From: Raphanus sativus | Lineage: Eukaryota; Streptophyta; Magnoliopsida; Brassicales; Brassicaceae | Assembly: GCF_000801105.2 (NCBI RefSeq) | Contig: NC_079518.1 | Location: 14,736,800-14,800,799, forward strand | Length of the DNA stretch: 64,000 nt | Reading direction: 5' to 3' | Notes under the pieces: model-generated | Told to the model about the DNA's origin: nothing | Databases searched by the model: none | The model's input: only the letters and a program-made list of their open reading frames with translations | Program-made: the position numbers and the translations under genes | Shown here: positions 49,701-60,861 of the stretch, piece by piece | Position numbering within the stretch: position 1 is the first letter of the stretch | Layout: each line of letters starts with the position of its first letter

Positions 49701-51495
49701 GGCTTGTGGATATGTTCAGAATGTCAAGGCCAGGAGTGTCAGGATCAGTTAACAAGTACAAGGCGCATCAGAAGGAGATTTGTAAGAAGAGTCTTACATA
49801 AGGTTACTTGTAGGCGAGACAAGTAAATCGGCATTTGTATCATGAGTACACTGCAGTGAAGTTGATACAGAGGAACACAGAGCCAAGTATGATGCAAGGG
49901 AACACGTGGTGAAGTACTTAGTTAAACTGAAGGGAAGCAAGTATCAAGAGATACTGAAGTATTGAGCAGTGAAGATGAAGAATGGTGAGATGAAGCAAAG
50001 TAAGAAACTGTTAGAAGACATCGCAGGGATTGCAGGGAATTGTCTTACAGTTTGTTCATCTCAGGAAGGGTAAGACTTGTTCTCCACAAGCAGGCTCATC
50101 TTAAGCTCAAGTCGTGGAACTGAAAGAAGTTTCATGAAGGTTTAAATGCAAAGAAAATCCGATTGCATTTAAGGGAACATAACAAGTGCAGTTCTAGAAA
50201 TATGGTCGCATCACATGGAGTACTGAGGAAGTTTTCTTCAAGGAAGTGCATTGGCTAATGGCAGGTTCAATGACTAACAGGCGTGTTCAAGTCGTTGATG
50301 GTGATGCACAAGTTTCGGTGTTGGATACATCTCAGTACAAGAAGGGTATTGAGGAAAGGAATTCACAGCTGAGTAAAGGAGAGATATCAGACATTCTAGA
50401 TAGATATCACAGGCAGCTAGTAAGGAGAGCCAAGGCGTATCATGGTGAAGATGGTATGAGGCTCAGTTCATTTAACTAGCAGTGGGGTCTAAATCTGTTA
50501 GTGGGGTTCTGTAGTTGCAGAACAGGTTGATCAGATGGTGGAGCAAAGATGTTTGTGTCGAAAGTCTTCCTAATCAGGTGGTGTTAGGCGGCGTGTCCTG
50601 CTTGTGCAGCGGTACAAAGTGATGCTCAAGTGCAGTCTGTTCAAGAACATCAAGGGTAAGTCAAAGACTGTTTCAGAGATATGGAGCATGAGTGACTTCA
50701 AGGGTTTGCGGTTGATTCAAGGAGAATTATGTGGTAGCATATTATGTTAACAACATGAAGGGTGAACCAAGGTTGTGTCGAAAGTCTGTCCAGCAGTGAT
50801 GGTTGGATGGCAGGTCCTGTTCAGAGTAACAGCGGTACAAAACGTGTTTAAGGCTGGAGTGTTTTAAACAAGTAGAGAATAAGAGGTTGTTTCAGGTCTG
50901 AAGCAGATATGGTTCGAAGGTAGCTGCACATAATTCAGGATATCTGGTTCAAGGCTCAGTGCACATGAGTGGAATCGGAAGTCCAAGGAGGAAATCAACT
51001 TGCAGAAAGATGTTCAGGTTTCTGTTCAAGCACTTGAACAGCTTCGTGGTTTTTGACAGCAAGGTTGTGTTGTTGATAAGTTCACGAGAAAAACAAGATA
51101 TGAAGTAGCACGACTTCAATGAAGAGTTGAGCTTGACACTTGGAGTGTAGCAGCTGGGTTAGCAACTCAAGATAATGTATGAGGTGATGGAAATTCAGAA
51201 TGACAATGGGATTGTCACATACCCTTCATCAAGCATGATGTCTATTTTTCATTGATGGGGCTAAGTGGATTAAAGTGTTTAATCTACTTTAGCAGTTGTG
51301 GTGTATAAGTGGAAGCTTATGCAGGTTTCAAGAAGATCATGAAGGGACTTCAAGCTTGGCTCAAGATGGAGCTAAGAGAAGTGAGAAGAGATAAGAGAAG
51401 AAATGGAGATGCAGAGGATGAGCAGATTTGCTCAAGTTTCAAGAGGTGTCGAGCACAAAGGAAGGGTTATGGACTTGGACCAAACAGGTGGAGAT
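46733..51495 (+). other. Non-coding interior of the LTR element
   Basis: No frame above ~80 codons and no gag-pol motif. A ~70-100-bp module starting TTGTGTCGAAAGTCT occurs at about 47873, 50549 and 50774. A 21-bp near-repeat CAGTCACAAGGAGTGTGTGA / CAGTCACAAGGCGTGTGTGA stands at ~47109-47148. The base composition is markedly more GC-rich than the flanking DNA. Confidence 0.7.
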
Positions 51496-52073
51496 TGTGA
51501 GGTTTGGTCAAGCCCATCGCACTTGTTCATCGGCTGGGCCGAGTTGCACAAGTTACGCTAGACAACCTATGGGCCTAATCGATAAAGCCCATTAGGTTAA
51601 GTGCTGACAATACAAAGAAGAAGAGATCACGACAGAGATCTCTAAGCCAAGCTTCTGGGAGGCAGCAGCCTCAAGCATCCAGAGGAAGCTTCCATGGCGT
51701 CTCTTAGAGAGATAGAGTACGCTAGAGATGATATTTTGTTCTAGTCTTAACTCTTAGCCATGTACTTCTCTTGTAATCTCTTTATACTCTCTAGGGTTTG
51801 CATACCCAGGAACAGAGAGAGTAATGATCTTGTAAACCACATCGGAGGTGTTTTCCGATACTTCATAGTGGATGTTGTGGATCCTGGATCCACCCCAGAT
51901 GTAGTGTGCTGCGGCCGCGAACTGGGTGAAAAATTCTTGAGTCATGAACAAGGATTGAATCAATGGGAAAGATCAAAGGGACCATGGGATTGTACGAATC
52001 CTACAACAAAGTTCTTGTTAGAGTTGTGATTGACTCTACAAGTGGTATCAGAAGAACCACAAATTCCGCAACA
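51496..52073 (+). repeat. 3' LTR
   Basis: 578 bp, same ends as the 5' LTR, preceded by the purine tract AGGTGGAGAT and followed by the GCAAT duplication. Confidence 0.92.
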
Positions 52074-52078
52074 GCAAT

Positions 52079-52538
52079 TGATAAGAATAAGAAAAATCTT
52101 TTATATTGATTCCTGTGTAATATGGGATTCCCTTCTATGAATGAACAATATGGCTGTGAAATGTTGTATCTCTAATGTGAGAGCTTTATGTCATTAATAT
52201 AGAAGCATCTTTCAACATTTTATCTAAACACACACAAGCTAAGCCTCCTCTGTGTGTTGTATGTGACTAAAAAAGATATTTTGAATTCTCTTCATATCAA
52301 ATTAATCAAGTAAGCTACATCCAATCAAAACACACTTGACAATTTCCTCTGGAAAGAAGACAAATGGGCGATTTAAATAAACAAACAAGACCTCGATAAA
52401 AATGAGTTTTGTGGAAATGATGAGTTATTAGGTAGTGGATTAGGTGGGTGGGTCCTTTTGACACGACAGGTCAAAAATAATTGGGAGGGTACAAAGGGAA
52501 GAAATCGAGGTGGAGCAGAAGAAGAACAGAGAGATTCA
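52079..52538. other. Former FAR1 3' region and LigB upstream region
   Basis: Continues the sequence left of the retrotransposon (FAR1 3' UTR/downstream) and leads to the LigB start. No other gene. No clear TATA box was identified. Confidence 0.4.
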
Positions 52539-53562
52539 ATGGAGAGAGTGAATCAAACATTCTTCTTGTCGCATGGCTCTCCCACATTGAGCATTGATGA
52601 TAAGTTAGAAGCAAGACAATTCTTCCAATCATGGTCGGACAAAGTCTTTCAACACAAACCCAAATCTATTTTAGTCATCTCTGCTCACTGGGACACCGAG
52701 TTTCCATCAGTCAACACTGTTCCCCGCAACTCCACCATCCACGATTTCAATAACTTCCCTGATCCCATGTACAAGGTCTCTCTCTTTCTCTTTCTTACCA
52801 AAAAAGAAACCCTAACTTTTGTAGTCTTGATCCTCAATCTTAGGGTTTATCCTTCAAGAAATGCATCAATAGCTTTATGTTTTACCAACTTGATTCTTGC
52901 AGCTTAAGTATGAAGCACCAGGAGCTGTTGAGCTGGCGAAAAGGGTTAGAGAGTTGCTAATGGGAGGAGGAGGAATGAAGCGTGTTGATGAAGATACAGA
53001 GAGAGGACTTGATCATGGAGCTTGGGTTCCTCTCATGTTGATGTATCCCGAGGCAGATATACCGGTTTGTCAACTCTCTGTTCAATCATCTCAAACCGGG
53101 ACTTACCATTACAACATGGGCAAAGCATTGGCTCCACTGAAAGAAGAAGGCGTTCTTATCATTGGATCTGGAAGTGCCACTCATAATTTGAAGAAGCTTG
53201 ACTTTAGTATCACTGATGGATCAGCGGTTCCTTGGGCTTTAGAGTTCGATCATTGGCTCAGAGACTCTCTCCTACAAGGAAGGTATAAGTTTTTTTTATT
53301 AGTTCCAAATCTTTTTTTTTTCCGGTTAAATGTTATAAGAATCATTGATGGTTTATGATTTTGCAGGTATGGAGATGTGAATGAGTGGGAAGAGAAAGCT
53401 CCAAATGCGAAAATGGCACATCCATGGCCAGAGCATTTCTACCCATTACACGTTGCAATGGGTGCAGCTGGTGGTGATGACGCCAAGGCAGAGCAAATCC
53501 ACACAAGCTGGGAACTTGGGACTCTGTCTTATTCTTCTTATAGCTTCACTTCTTCCCTTTGA
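52539..53562 (+). CDS. LIGB: LigB-type extradiol ring-cleavage dioxygenase, three exons
   Basis: Exons 52539-52775, 52903-53282 and 53367-53562 join to 813 nt, 270 aa, without a stop; all introns are GT-AG. Start [15 protein letters not shown] fits the family. Conserved blocks include SHGSP (His12), ISAHWD (His50), [27 protein letters not shown] and [20 protein letters not shown], which supply the histidines for the non-haem iron. The Arabidopsis homologue (At4g15093) opens catechol rings and is used in arabidopyrone formation from caffealdehyde; related caryophyllale enzymes make betalamic acid. It is probably cytosolic since no signal peptide is seen. The gene looks intact. Confidence 0.95.
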
Positions 53563-53825
53563 AATATTTCATCTTTACCTCCTTTCACTTGCCGTGTGAC
53601 TACTTTTAATGTAAGCACTGTGTAAGGCTATATGGAGAAAGATCGAGAGTGTTATGTTCTCTGTATAAATACGTAATGGCCAGTGTTGTGTAATGCAAGC
53701 AAGTGAAAAAATCAGTTTCTCTCCCACTTCACTCTAAGCTTTCAAAAGTCCAAAAACGTTTTTTCTTTTGTTGAACAAGAACACAAAACAGAGTAAATAG
53801 AGAGAAAAACAGAGTCTTGGTGCTT

Positions 53826-54066
53826 GGCATCTTTGTGATGCGTCTGTCCACACTATTCTTTTCCCTTGGAAGACTCTTTTTGATGCTTCAATCTGGGAGC
53901 AGCTTATGTGTCGTCACATAGTTCCCAAATTTCAGCTGGCATTGCAAGAGTTGCAGATAAACCCTGAAGACCAAAATATTAGTCCCGGAGGAGCTTTCAG
54001 GAAACAAGAGGATCAGAATCTAGTTCAAGCGTGGTTTAGATATGGCAAGGGGCAAGGGAGAACATA
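53826..54066 (+). pseudogene. Fragment of TFIP11/STIP (spliceosome disassembly, GCFC domain)
   Basis: The frame [20 protein letters not shown] then [20 protein letters not shown] and [10 protein letters not shown] matches the GCFC/PAX-binding-type domain of plant STIP (TFIP11) proteins. After that it runs on as [20 protein letters not shown] and a stop, which may be a second, more C-terminal piece joined to the first. No introns or start. It is a small dead fragment ~260 bases after LigB. Confidence 0.7.
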
Positions 54067-54479
54067 AGTTATCACAAGGCACAAGAGCAGAGGCTCTTAT
54101 TGAAACCCAAACAGCACAAAATGCACAACGGTCTTCAGGTTCATACTAGACTCGGCAAAACCTAAGGCTCTAAACTGTTGCGAATAAATAGAAAATGAAA
54201 CTTATAAGTGAAGAATTGCATCTCTTCATTGAAGTGTTCTGTTACTACTAGTGAAGAGTTATATCTGTTCACCAATTATCCAAACTTACTCAGAAAGTCA
54301 CAGACACACTTCGCTTAAATCAATTATAACCAACAAATCCCTGCTTTAAAAATATCAAATCATAAGAAAAGGAAACCGAGGACTAACTGCTCTTGAATAA
54401 GCTGGAACGAGAACTTTAATGTTTCTTCGAAATGCAATCATATACTATTCGTCTTGCCGTTCAAAAAAAAAAGAAAGTA
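54067..54479. other. Intergenic DNA, no gene seen
   Basis: No supported frame; probably the 3' region of the F-box gene on the minus strand. Confidence 0.4.
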
Positions 54480-56009
54480 CTATTTATCCAAGTTGGAAAA
54501 AAAAATCTGACAATAGGCATATAGATATATGTCTACATAAATGCATATCAAATCTTGTTTCGCCATCTCAAGTTTCTCCTCTTCTTGTTGACAAAACGAC
54601 GGCCGAAACAAGATTGTGGCAGCCTTTAAGCAGCGAGCATTTCTCAAGATATATTTCACCAGATCTATCTCTTCTTGTGATCCATACACCAATGTCCACT
54701 TGAAAGTCTCAAGACTTGCCAATAAACATGTAGGAACACAATCCAGTTGATTCTGCCAGGGAACCGGTGCATCCACTCTAGAATATGTATGATCCTAAGA
54801 TTGAAAAAAAAAAAAGAGTTCTGCCTTAATTAAATATTACAGTAAACTATTACACCAAAAAGGATAGGTCTCTATCGAAGAAATTAACTTACGTCATTCA
54901 AATAGACCTCAAGGTCACGTAACAAAGGAGAATCTTTGAGTAACCGGGCAAGTAAATTTGACCAGTTTGGACCACATGAACATAGCTTTAGATGCTGAAG
55001 CTGGCCAAAGACAATACCCTCATGATATAAAGCCTGCACACAATAACAAAGGCTTCATCGTCAAGAAAACCTGGTTTGGTGTTCTAAAATATTGAGATTG
55101 ATAGATGGATGGAAACATGTTACCTCCTCATCAGCATTGACTCTAATGCATAGTGAAAGCCTCCTTACAGATCTGATTGATCTAACAAACTTGTTGATAT
55201 CAGGGTATGTCGATTCAATATCTGCCTCCTCCAACTTAGGGGTGTCTTCAAAATAGTAGGAGTAACTACTATCTTCAAGTTTATATTCCTCTATATAATC
55301 CATAATTTTGAAATACTTCAAAGAAGGAGTGTTTATCACAAGCCCTTCAAAATGATTTCCTCTAGATATCTTTAGGGTTAGTCTCTGCAAGGACGGGACA
55401 ATTACACTCAATGTAAATGTTCTATTATTGTCATCATCATTTCGTTCCACAAGTAGATCCTCAAGAACAGGGCAATGAGAAAGAAGTTTGTGAAGAGATT
55501 TTTTAATCTGAGTACCACATACGTCGAAGGATCAAAAATTTCAGGGAGGGGAGAAAAACCGTACGAGGAACATGCACGTAAACCTTGCCCGTAAGTTCCA
55601 AGATCACCAGCGATTTACAGGTAAACAAATAACTCGGTACTTCAGCTAAGTTAGCTAATTTATAATGCGTAAATGCAAGTGTGACACGTAACTCTTGGAC
55701 GCATCTAGACACTGCAATTAAAACCCAGTTATTGATACCGTTGACTATACCTCTGTCGAATACGTCAAAGTTGAGACGTAAGCTTTCTATGATTGGAGCT
55801 TTATGTAATGGCAGATTTAAATGAATGAAAGGACTTAATCTCCAGGATTTAGACTCTGAGGAGTAGCTGTACTCAAGTTTAGGCAACCACATCCAAAGAA
55901 ACTCCCATCGCTTAGATAAAATACTTGTGCTTACAGCAACTTTCGTGGGAAGACACAATAGTACCTTCAAGAGCAATTCATCAGGTAATTGACTGATCTT
56001 GTCGTCCAT
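54480..56009 (-). pseudogene. F-box/LRR/FBD protein gene with a one-base frameshift
   Basis: Exons on the minus strand: 56009-55124, 54893-55033 and 54480-54794, all with GT-AG borders. The N-terminus MDDKISQLPDELLLKVLLCL then PTKVAVSTSILSKRWEFLW is an F-box (SKP1 binding, residues ~4-40). LRR-like FBD-family repeats follow, and exon 3 (WQNQLDCVPTCLLASLETFK, YILRNARCLKAATI) is an FBD domain. Exon 1 is 886 nt, one base too long: after RRMWYSD the frame is lost in an A-run (about 55501-55508) and resumes as SLHKLLSHCPVLEDLLV. Either a recent pseudogene or a sequence error. These proteins act in SCF ubiquitin ligases. The position fits the Arabidopsis F-box gene At4g15060. Confidence 0.85.
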
Positions 56010-56161
56010 AACTATCTTGACAATGATCACCAGGGTTCTCTTATCGTCCAGAGAATACGAGAGTTAGGTTTTGTCCGATGAAGCCACAAGCAAGAGCAAA
56101 CGCAGACTAATATAATAGATAGATAGAGGAACGGAAGAAAAATCTTAAAATCGTCTTCACC

Positions 56162-56208
56162 AGGGCCGGCTGTAATATTATATTTAGGGCCAGAGAAATA
56201 TATTTAGG
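56162..56208 (+). mobile_element. Orphan hAT-type terminus
   Basis: CAGGGCCGGCTGTAATATTA has the hAT end seen at 5062. No partner end was found up to 57660, so this is either truncated or a chance remnant. Confidence 0.35.
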
Positions 56209-56226
56209 TCTTCGATTATTACATTT

Positions 56227-57005
56227 TTTTTTTTGCCATCTTAAAATTTATTAACAAGCAAGGTCCAACAAGACCCAACCTTTAAACTATTACAACAAAG
56301 CCCAAAGGACTCATTCAACCTTTGATTCAAACAAAGCCCAACAACCAAAACCCTAGCCCTACAGGCCCAAACAAGACATGTGACGCCCTAATCTTCTTCC
56401 TTCTCCCACCTTCGGAGAAAGCATGCGGTGGCGCGTCATCGGAGCACAGATCTATCATCTCCACCATCCACGGCTGAGCCTCATCACGGAAAGCTTCATC
56501 GATCACCATCGAGATCAATCCGGAGCCACCAAGCCGTCCAAACACGGGACTAAAAAAACTCCAAACTCCATCCGTTTTCTTTCTCAGCCTTGCTTCCTCC
56601 GAGAGCTTCAACCCGAACAGATCGGGATCTCATCAAGATGAAGCTAAGCCGAGAACTTAAAACGTCGTAACCTAAAAGTCGCATCCAAAAGGACAGGATC
56701 GACAACCAAAGCCGGCGGCGTGAGGCACGAAACACCTCCACTCCCCGGAGTCAAAGCCGGTGACGATTGAGCTACGGAAGCCTCATCTCCCGGAATCATA
56801 AAACTGAACAGAAAACTAGGTGGGACACAAAGATTCACTCCCTAAAAACATGCAAATCGTTTAAACCGAGAAAATTAAAAACCAGAAAGCCGGACCGGCG
56901 GTGGCTATGGGAGTCCACTCCGCCGGCCGGAGTCGATAAAACACAGCGGGTCTCTCTCTCTCAGCTTCGCTCTCAGAGTTTTTAGTCAGTTGTTACTCTT
57001 CTTTG
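56227..57005 (-). mobile_element. Non-autonomous retroposon with 18-bp TSD and poly(A)
   Basis: TCTTCGATTATTACATTT is at 56209-56226 and 57038-57055. On the minus strand the element ends ATTTTAAGATGGC and a poly(A) at ~56235-56227. The body is GC-rich compared with its surroundings, starts with a CT/GA-rich leader, and carries a 94-codon frame (56327-56611 minus, MKLSEEARLRKKTDGVWSFF) with no domain I know. It resembles a non-autonomous LINE derivative or a retroposed transcript. A micro-insertion altered its right border. Confidence 0.75.
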
Positions 57006-57046
57006 TAATATCTTCGATTTTTTTTGTGCAACTAATATCTTCGATT
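57006..57046 (-). repeat. Micro-insertion with 14-bp TSD
   Basis: TAATATCTTCGATT at 57006-57019 and 57033-57046. The minus strand between reads GTTGCACAAAAAA. It lies within the right TSD copy of the retroposon 56227-57005 and is therefore younger. Confidence 0.7.
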
Positions 57047-57055
57047 ATTACATTT

Positions 57056-57667
57056 AAATTAAGGAAAACTTCCTTGGGATATTTTAACTAATTCTTATGA
57101 GAGATGAAAATATAAAAAAAAATCTAAATTAGTAAATTAGGTCACATCTTTAAAATTAATGACAATAGATTTATTATGAAAATACAATCTTTAGTACTGT
57201 AATTTATTATCCACATTTATAATTTAATTATTAATTTCTGTTTTAAGATCTATATTTAGCCATATGTTTCTTTATAAAATTAAGAAAGATATTAATAAAT
57301 ATGTATAGTATCTTCACAAAATTTAGGAAAACTTTCATAAATGTTACGTTTATTTTAAAATCAATATTATTAATTCATGATCATTACTACTTTTTACCCC
57401 TATTACTACTGGGTATATTACTTTTTGTCATTAAACCTACTAAATATTAATCTAATTTTAACTGTCTAAAGCTAATGTAAATATTCCGTAAACATTATTT
57501 TATCCCAGAATTGTCGGATTCACTTCTTCTTCTTCTTTTTTGACAATGAATCCACTTCTCTCCAATATATAGTTGACAGTTTTGATAGCATATGTAACTA
57601 TGACCTCGTATATAAGTAACTGAACCATATCAATTGTTTTATACTATAGTTAATTGACAGTATTAAC
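57056..57667. other. AT-rich intergenic DNA, no gene seen
   Basis: No supported feature. A possible further micro-insertion around 57517-57559 (CACTTCT flanks) is too imperfect to call. Confidence 0.35.
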
Positions 57668-57693
57668 ATGCTATTAATAACTAACACCAATAT

Positions 57694-57790
57694 GATCACA
57701 GGACAGAATCCAAGATCCGTTGTTCTTTTGCACCAAGCCATGGTAGCTAGGACGATTACAGGACAGAATCCAAGATCCGTTGTTCTTCTG
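57694..57790 (+). repeat. Short duplication, period 60 bp
   Basis: ACAGGACAGAATCCAAGATC then CGTTGTTCTT occurs at about 57699 and 57759. It lies in an open frame (MITGQNPRSVVLLHQ ... TITGQNPRSVVLLPQ) whose protein I do not recognise; it may be an upstream part of the carrier pseudogene. Confidence 0.6.
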
Positions 57791-58054
57791 CCTCAAGATT
57801 CTTCATCTGGGAAGCCTCCTCAACCGCAGCAAAGCTATATCCTGGTCCTGGATACAAACAGCCTACGTCCTAAACCTCTACTTTCTCTTCTTGTCAGCAT
57901 GTTTTGTATCACTCACTCATACCCTCCCTACAAATATATAGCATTACAAGTCTCACAGTTTGTGAATCTGACTGTAACCTCTTCCGGTGTTTCTAAATAA
58001 TTTTATTATTCTTACAAAAGCTCTGTTTCTCATCTCACAGTAGGCTCTGGTTTA

Positions 58055-58330
58055 ATGTTAGCTCCAGTAGCTATTAGCATTGCCGCTGGGTTCTCTGGTG
58101 CCATTGCAGCTGCAGCGTCTCATAGCTTTGAAACAGTAAAAACACATTCAGAGCGTGTAATATTGCTTTTTCACATATTCTTACAAATCTGTTTCTCGTT
58201 ATCTTCATGTTTGGTTTCAATCATACAGACGGAAGCTTATTGTTCCGAGGAAATGGGATTAGGATGGCTCGAAGCTCCGTTGCAGCTACAGTTACTGTCA
58301 GAAGCCGTCGATTTATATGTTCCCAAGTGA
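58055..58330 (+). pseudogene. Mitochondrial carrier family fragment
   Basis: LAPVAISIAAGFSGAIAAAA then SHSFETVKT is a mitochondrial substrate carrier repeat start. After an intron-like gap, LFRGNGIRMARSSVAA appears in another frame, and the end VDLYVPK and stop in the first frame. The recurring frame changes and missing repeats mark a pseudogene. From memory, the Arabidopsis carrier At4g15010 lies beside RPL27C, so this is the syntenic remnant. Confidence 0.65.
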
Positions 58331-58922
58331 TAGTACACTTGTTGAATCGATAAGACAAGCAATTCCTAAGTTTTGATGATTTGTAAAAATGAGAAGCATT
58401 TGTGTGCTATGTATGTGACATTAACAGACAAATAATCATTTTGAGCTAGGTATGTGACATTAACAGACAAATAATTACAAAATTGGTTGTTAGTATACAA
58501 ATTCAGGAGACTCATTAGCATTAACAAAAGTCATACATTTGCTGCTTCTATATAACGAACCAAACACAAGCTTTATAATCAAACTCAGCTAAGAATGAAA
58601 CGCAAACTGAATGACTTGTGTTCCTAATCCTTCTCTAAGGAGACTTTAACCAATCTAATATGAAATGATCTCTAGAGAAAAAAGTCTATGATTAAGTTCA
58701 ATCACCAGAATCCTAAATATGTGAAAACGACTATACTAAACATTTTGTAACCTTTAACCAGATCATTCAAAGGAAATAAACAGGCCATAATCATAATAAA
58801 ATAAAAAGAAATTAATTTAGAAAAAAAAAGATCTTTCATCTTCCAAAACAAGATCCACATTGTTCAACCTTAATAAGAAAAGCAACAACAATAATAAAAA
58901 AAAAGAGAAGCTCGAAACGTCT
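58331..58922. other. Intergenic / 3' region of RPL27
   Basis: No gene. TATGTGACATTAACAGACAA then ATAAT is repeated at about 58410 and 58450 (period ~40). Confidence 0.5.
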
Positions 58923-59375
<453 letters not shown>

Positions 59376-59387
59376 CTATCGCCGCTA

Positions 59388-59512
59388 AAAACCCTAAGTG
59401 GCTAGGCTAACTCTGTGTAAATTCTAGGTTTAATAAAAACTCCATGGAGGAGAAACCTAGCCCAGTGAAAGGCCTCGTGGGCCGTTACGTTAGACCCATT
59501 TTAATTTGGGCT
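59388..59512 (-). promoter_or_regulatory. Telo-box and site II elements of RPL27
   Basis: AAACCCTAA at about 59388-59396 (telo-box) and TGGGCC (59478-59483) and TGGGCT (59507-59512), site II elements. The pairing of telo-box with TGGGCY motifs close to the start is typical of plant ribosomal protein genes and is bound by TCP-type factors in dividing cells. Confidence 0.7.
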
Positions 59513-59904
59513 TTGGGTGTTCTATAAGTGATTTAGTTTCAACTTTACGACAATTAAGTAATCTGCTGCATAAGTTTGCTTATTTGACTCTACTGTCATA
59601 AACCCCGAAGAACCAAACTCTTTTTAGCTTTATTGATTCACTAGATTTTGATCCGCGCTTTCAAAGTGCGGGATTATTATTCCTCTATATATTATTTGGG
59701 AAGCTTTAAAAAGTTATAACCTCATTTTTGTATTAATTAAAAACTGTCCCTTCCTACGTGTCAAACAATTAAGCACTCAATTAATCCTACGTGGCAGCAT
59801 TATATTCAATTGGAAAAATGGTTGGTCCAAAATTGATTTTAATTATTCGCTATAAACATTAACTATAAACTATAGTGTATCCCTTATATATTATTAACGT
59901 TAAC

Positions 59905-59946
59905 AGTAACATATTCACTTTTTTTGTCACAAAGTAACATAGTCAC
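59905..59946 (-). repeat. Micro-insertion with 14-bp TSD (one mismatch)
   Basis: AGTAACATATTCAC (59905-59918) and AGTAACATAGTCAC (59933-59946). The minus strand between reads TTGTGACAAAAAAA. Confidence 0.55.
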
Positions 59947-60861
59947 ATATCTACAATGTTAATCACTTAATCTTTTAATGTAACCCTTGACTCTGCTCAT
60001 CCCATAAACTTATGTCATCTTTCTCACCAAAAATTAAAAAAAAAAATATCTTTTTACTTCTTCTTCGTTTCCGGTGAAACAAGTCCGTTCACCATGGCTA
60101 TGTAAGAGGTCTTTCCAAAATATAAATATAAGGTCTAGATATTTGATGGTCAACCTCCTCTAGAAACAAGTTAATTAGTGCTCTAGAGACTTCAAATAAT
60201 TACTATGAGCTGTCTGTCTAAAGACTAAATGCTTTTTTCTGATTATAGGAACACTGAGAGAGTTTATGTGACAGAGCTTCGGATGAACTTATTATATTTT
60301 CCGCAGATGCCTTTGGTCTCAAGGTATTAATTGGGTTTCTAAACATCTTGGTTGGTTTCATATTTCAAGTTTGGATCTACATTTATTGGTTTGGGTTTCG
60401 CTGTGTCTCTGACAAGAAAATCTTACACCATCGCTAATTATTTTTTAAGTTTTAAGATGTTTATTAAGTAATCTTAAATTCATCTAACCTTGGATGAAGT
60501 TCTATGCGAGACGCATCCAATAAACACAGCCATAGTGCAGTTTTGATGGTTACAAAAAGAAAAAAGATGGAATGTATAAAGTCTCTATCTCAGCGAGACG
60601 TATGTAATAAACATAACTACATAAGAAATATTTTTTTTGTATGAATAAGGCATGTATCTAAGAAGTGTATCTAAGAAAGACAGCATACAATTAAGATGAA
60701 TGTATTTTGAAATATCCAACATTATCAAATATGGAAGAACCGAAACTGAATATTCAGTGGTGTGCAATTCAATTTCTATCATCAACAAGACACATTAAAT
60801 TAGTGATAAAAATATATGTATCATCGATTTTGATCAGTTACAAAAATAAAAATTACTAATA

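Larger units (their letters stand above)
46141..52073 (+). mobile_element. LTR retrotransposon without gag-pol (LARD-like, probably Copia-derived)
   Basis: Two 578-bp LTRs (46141-46718 and 51496-52073) start TGTGAGGTTTGG and end CCGCAACA. GCAAT is duplicated at both sides (46136-46140, 52074-52078). The LTRs differ at about 11 positions by eye (~2%), so the insertion is young. A primer-binding site TGGTATCAGAGC (46721-46732) fits initiator Met-tRNA, and a purine-rich tract (AGGTGGAGAT) precedes the 3' LTR, as in plant Copia elements. The 4.8-kb interior has no gag, protease, integrase, RT or RNase H frame, so it needed a helper. Confidence 0.92.

Noticed and set aside
57517..57559. Another micro-insertion (CACTTCT flanks around a T-run)
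   Set aside because: Flanks differ at two of twelve positions and lie in a CTT microsatellite, so slippage explains it as well.
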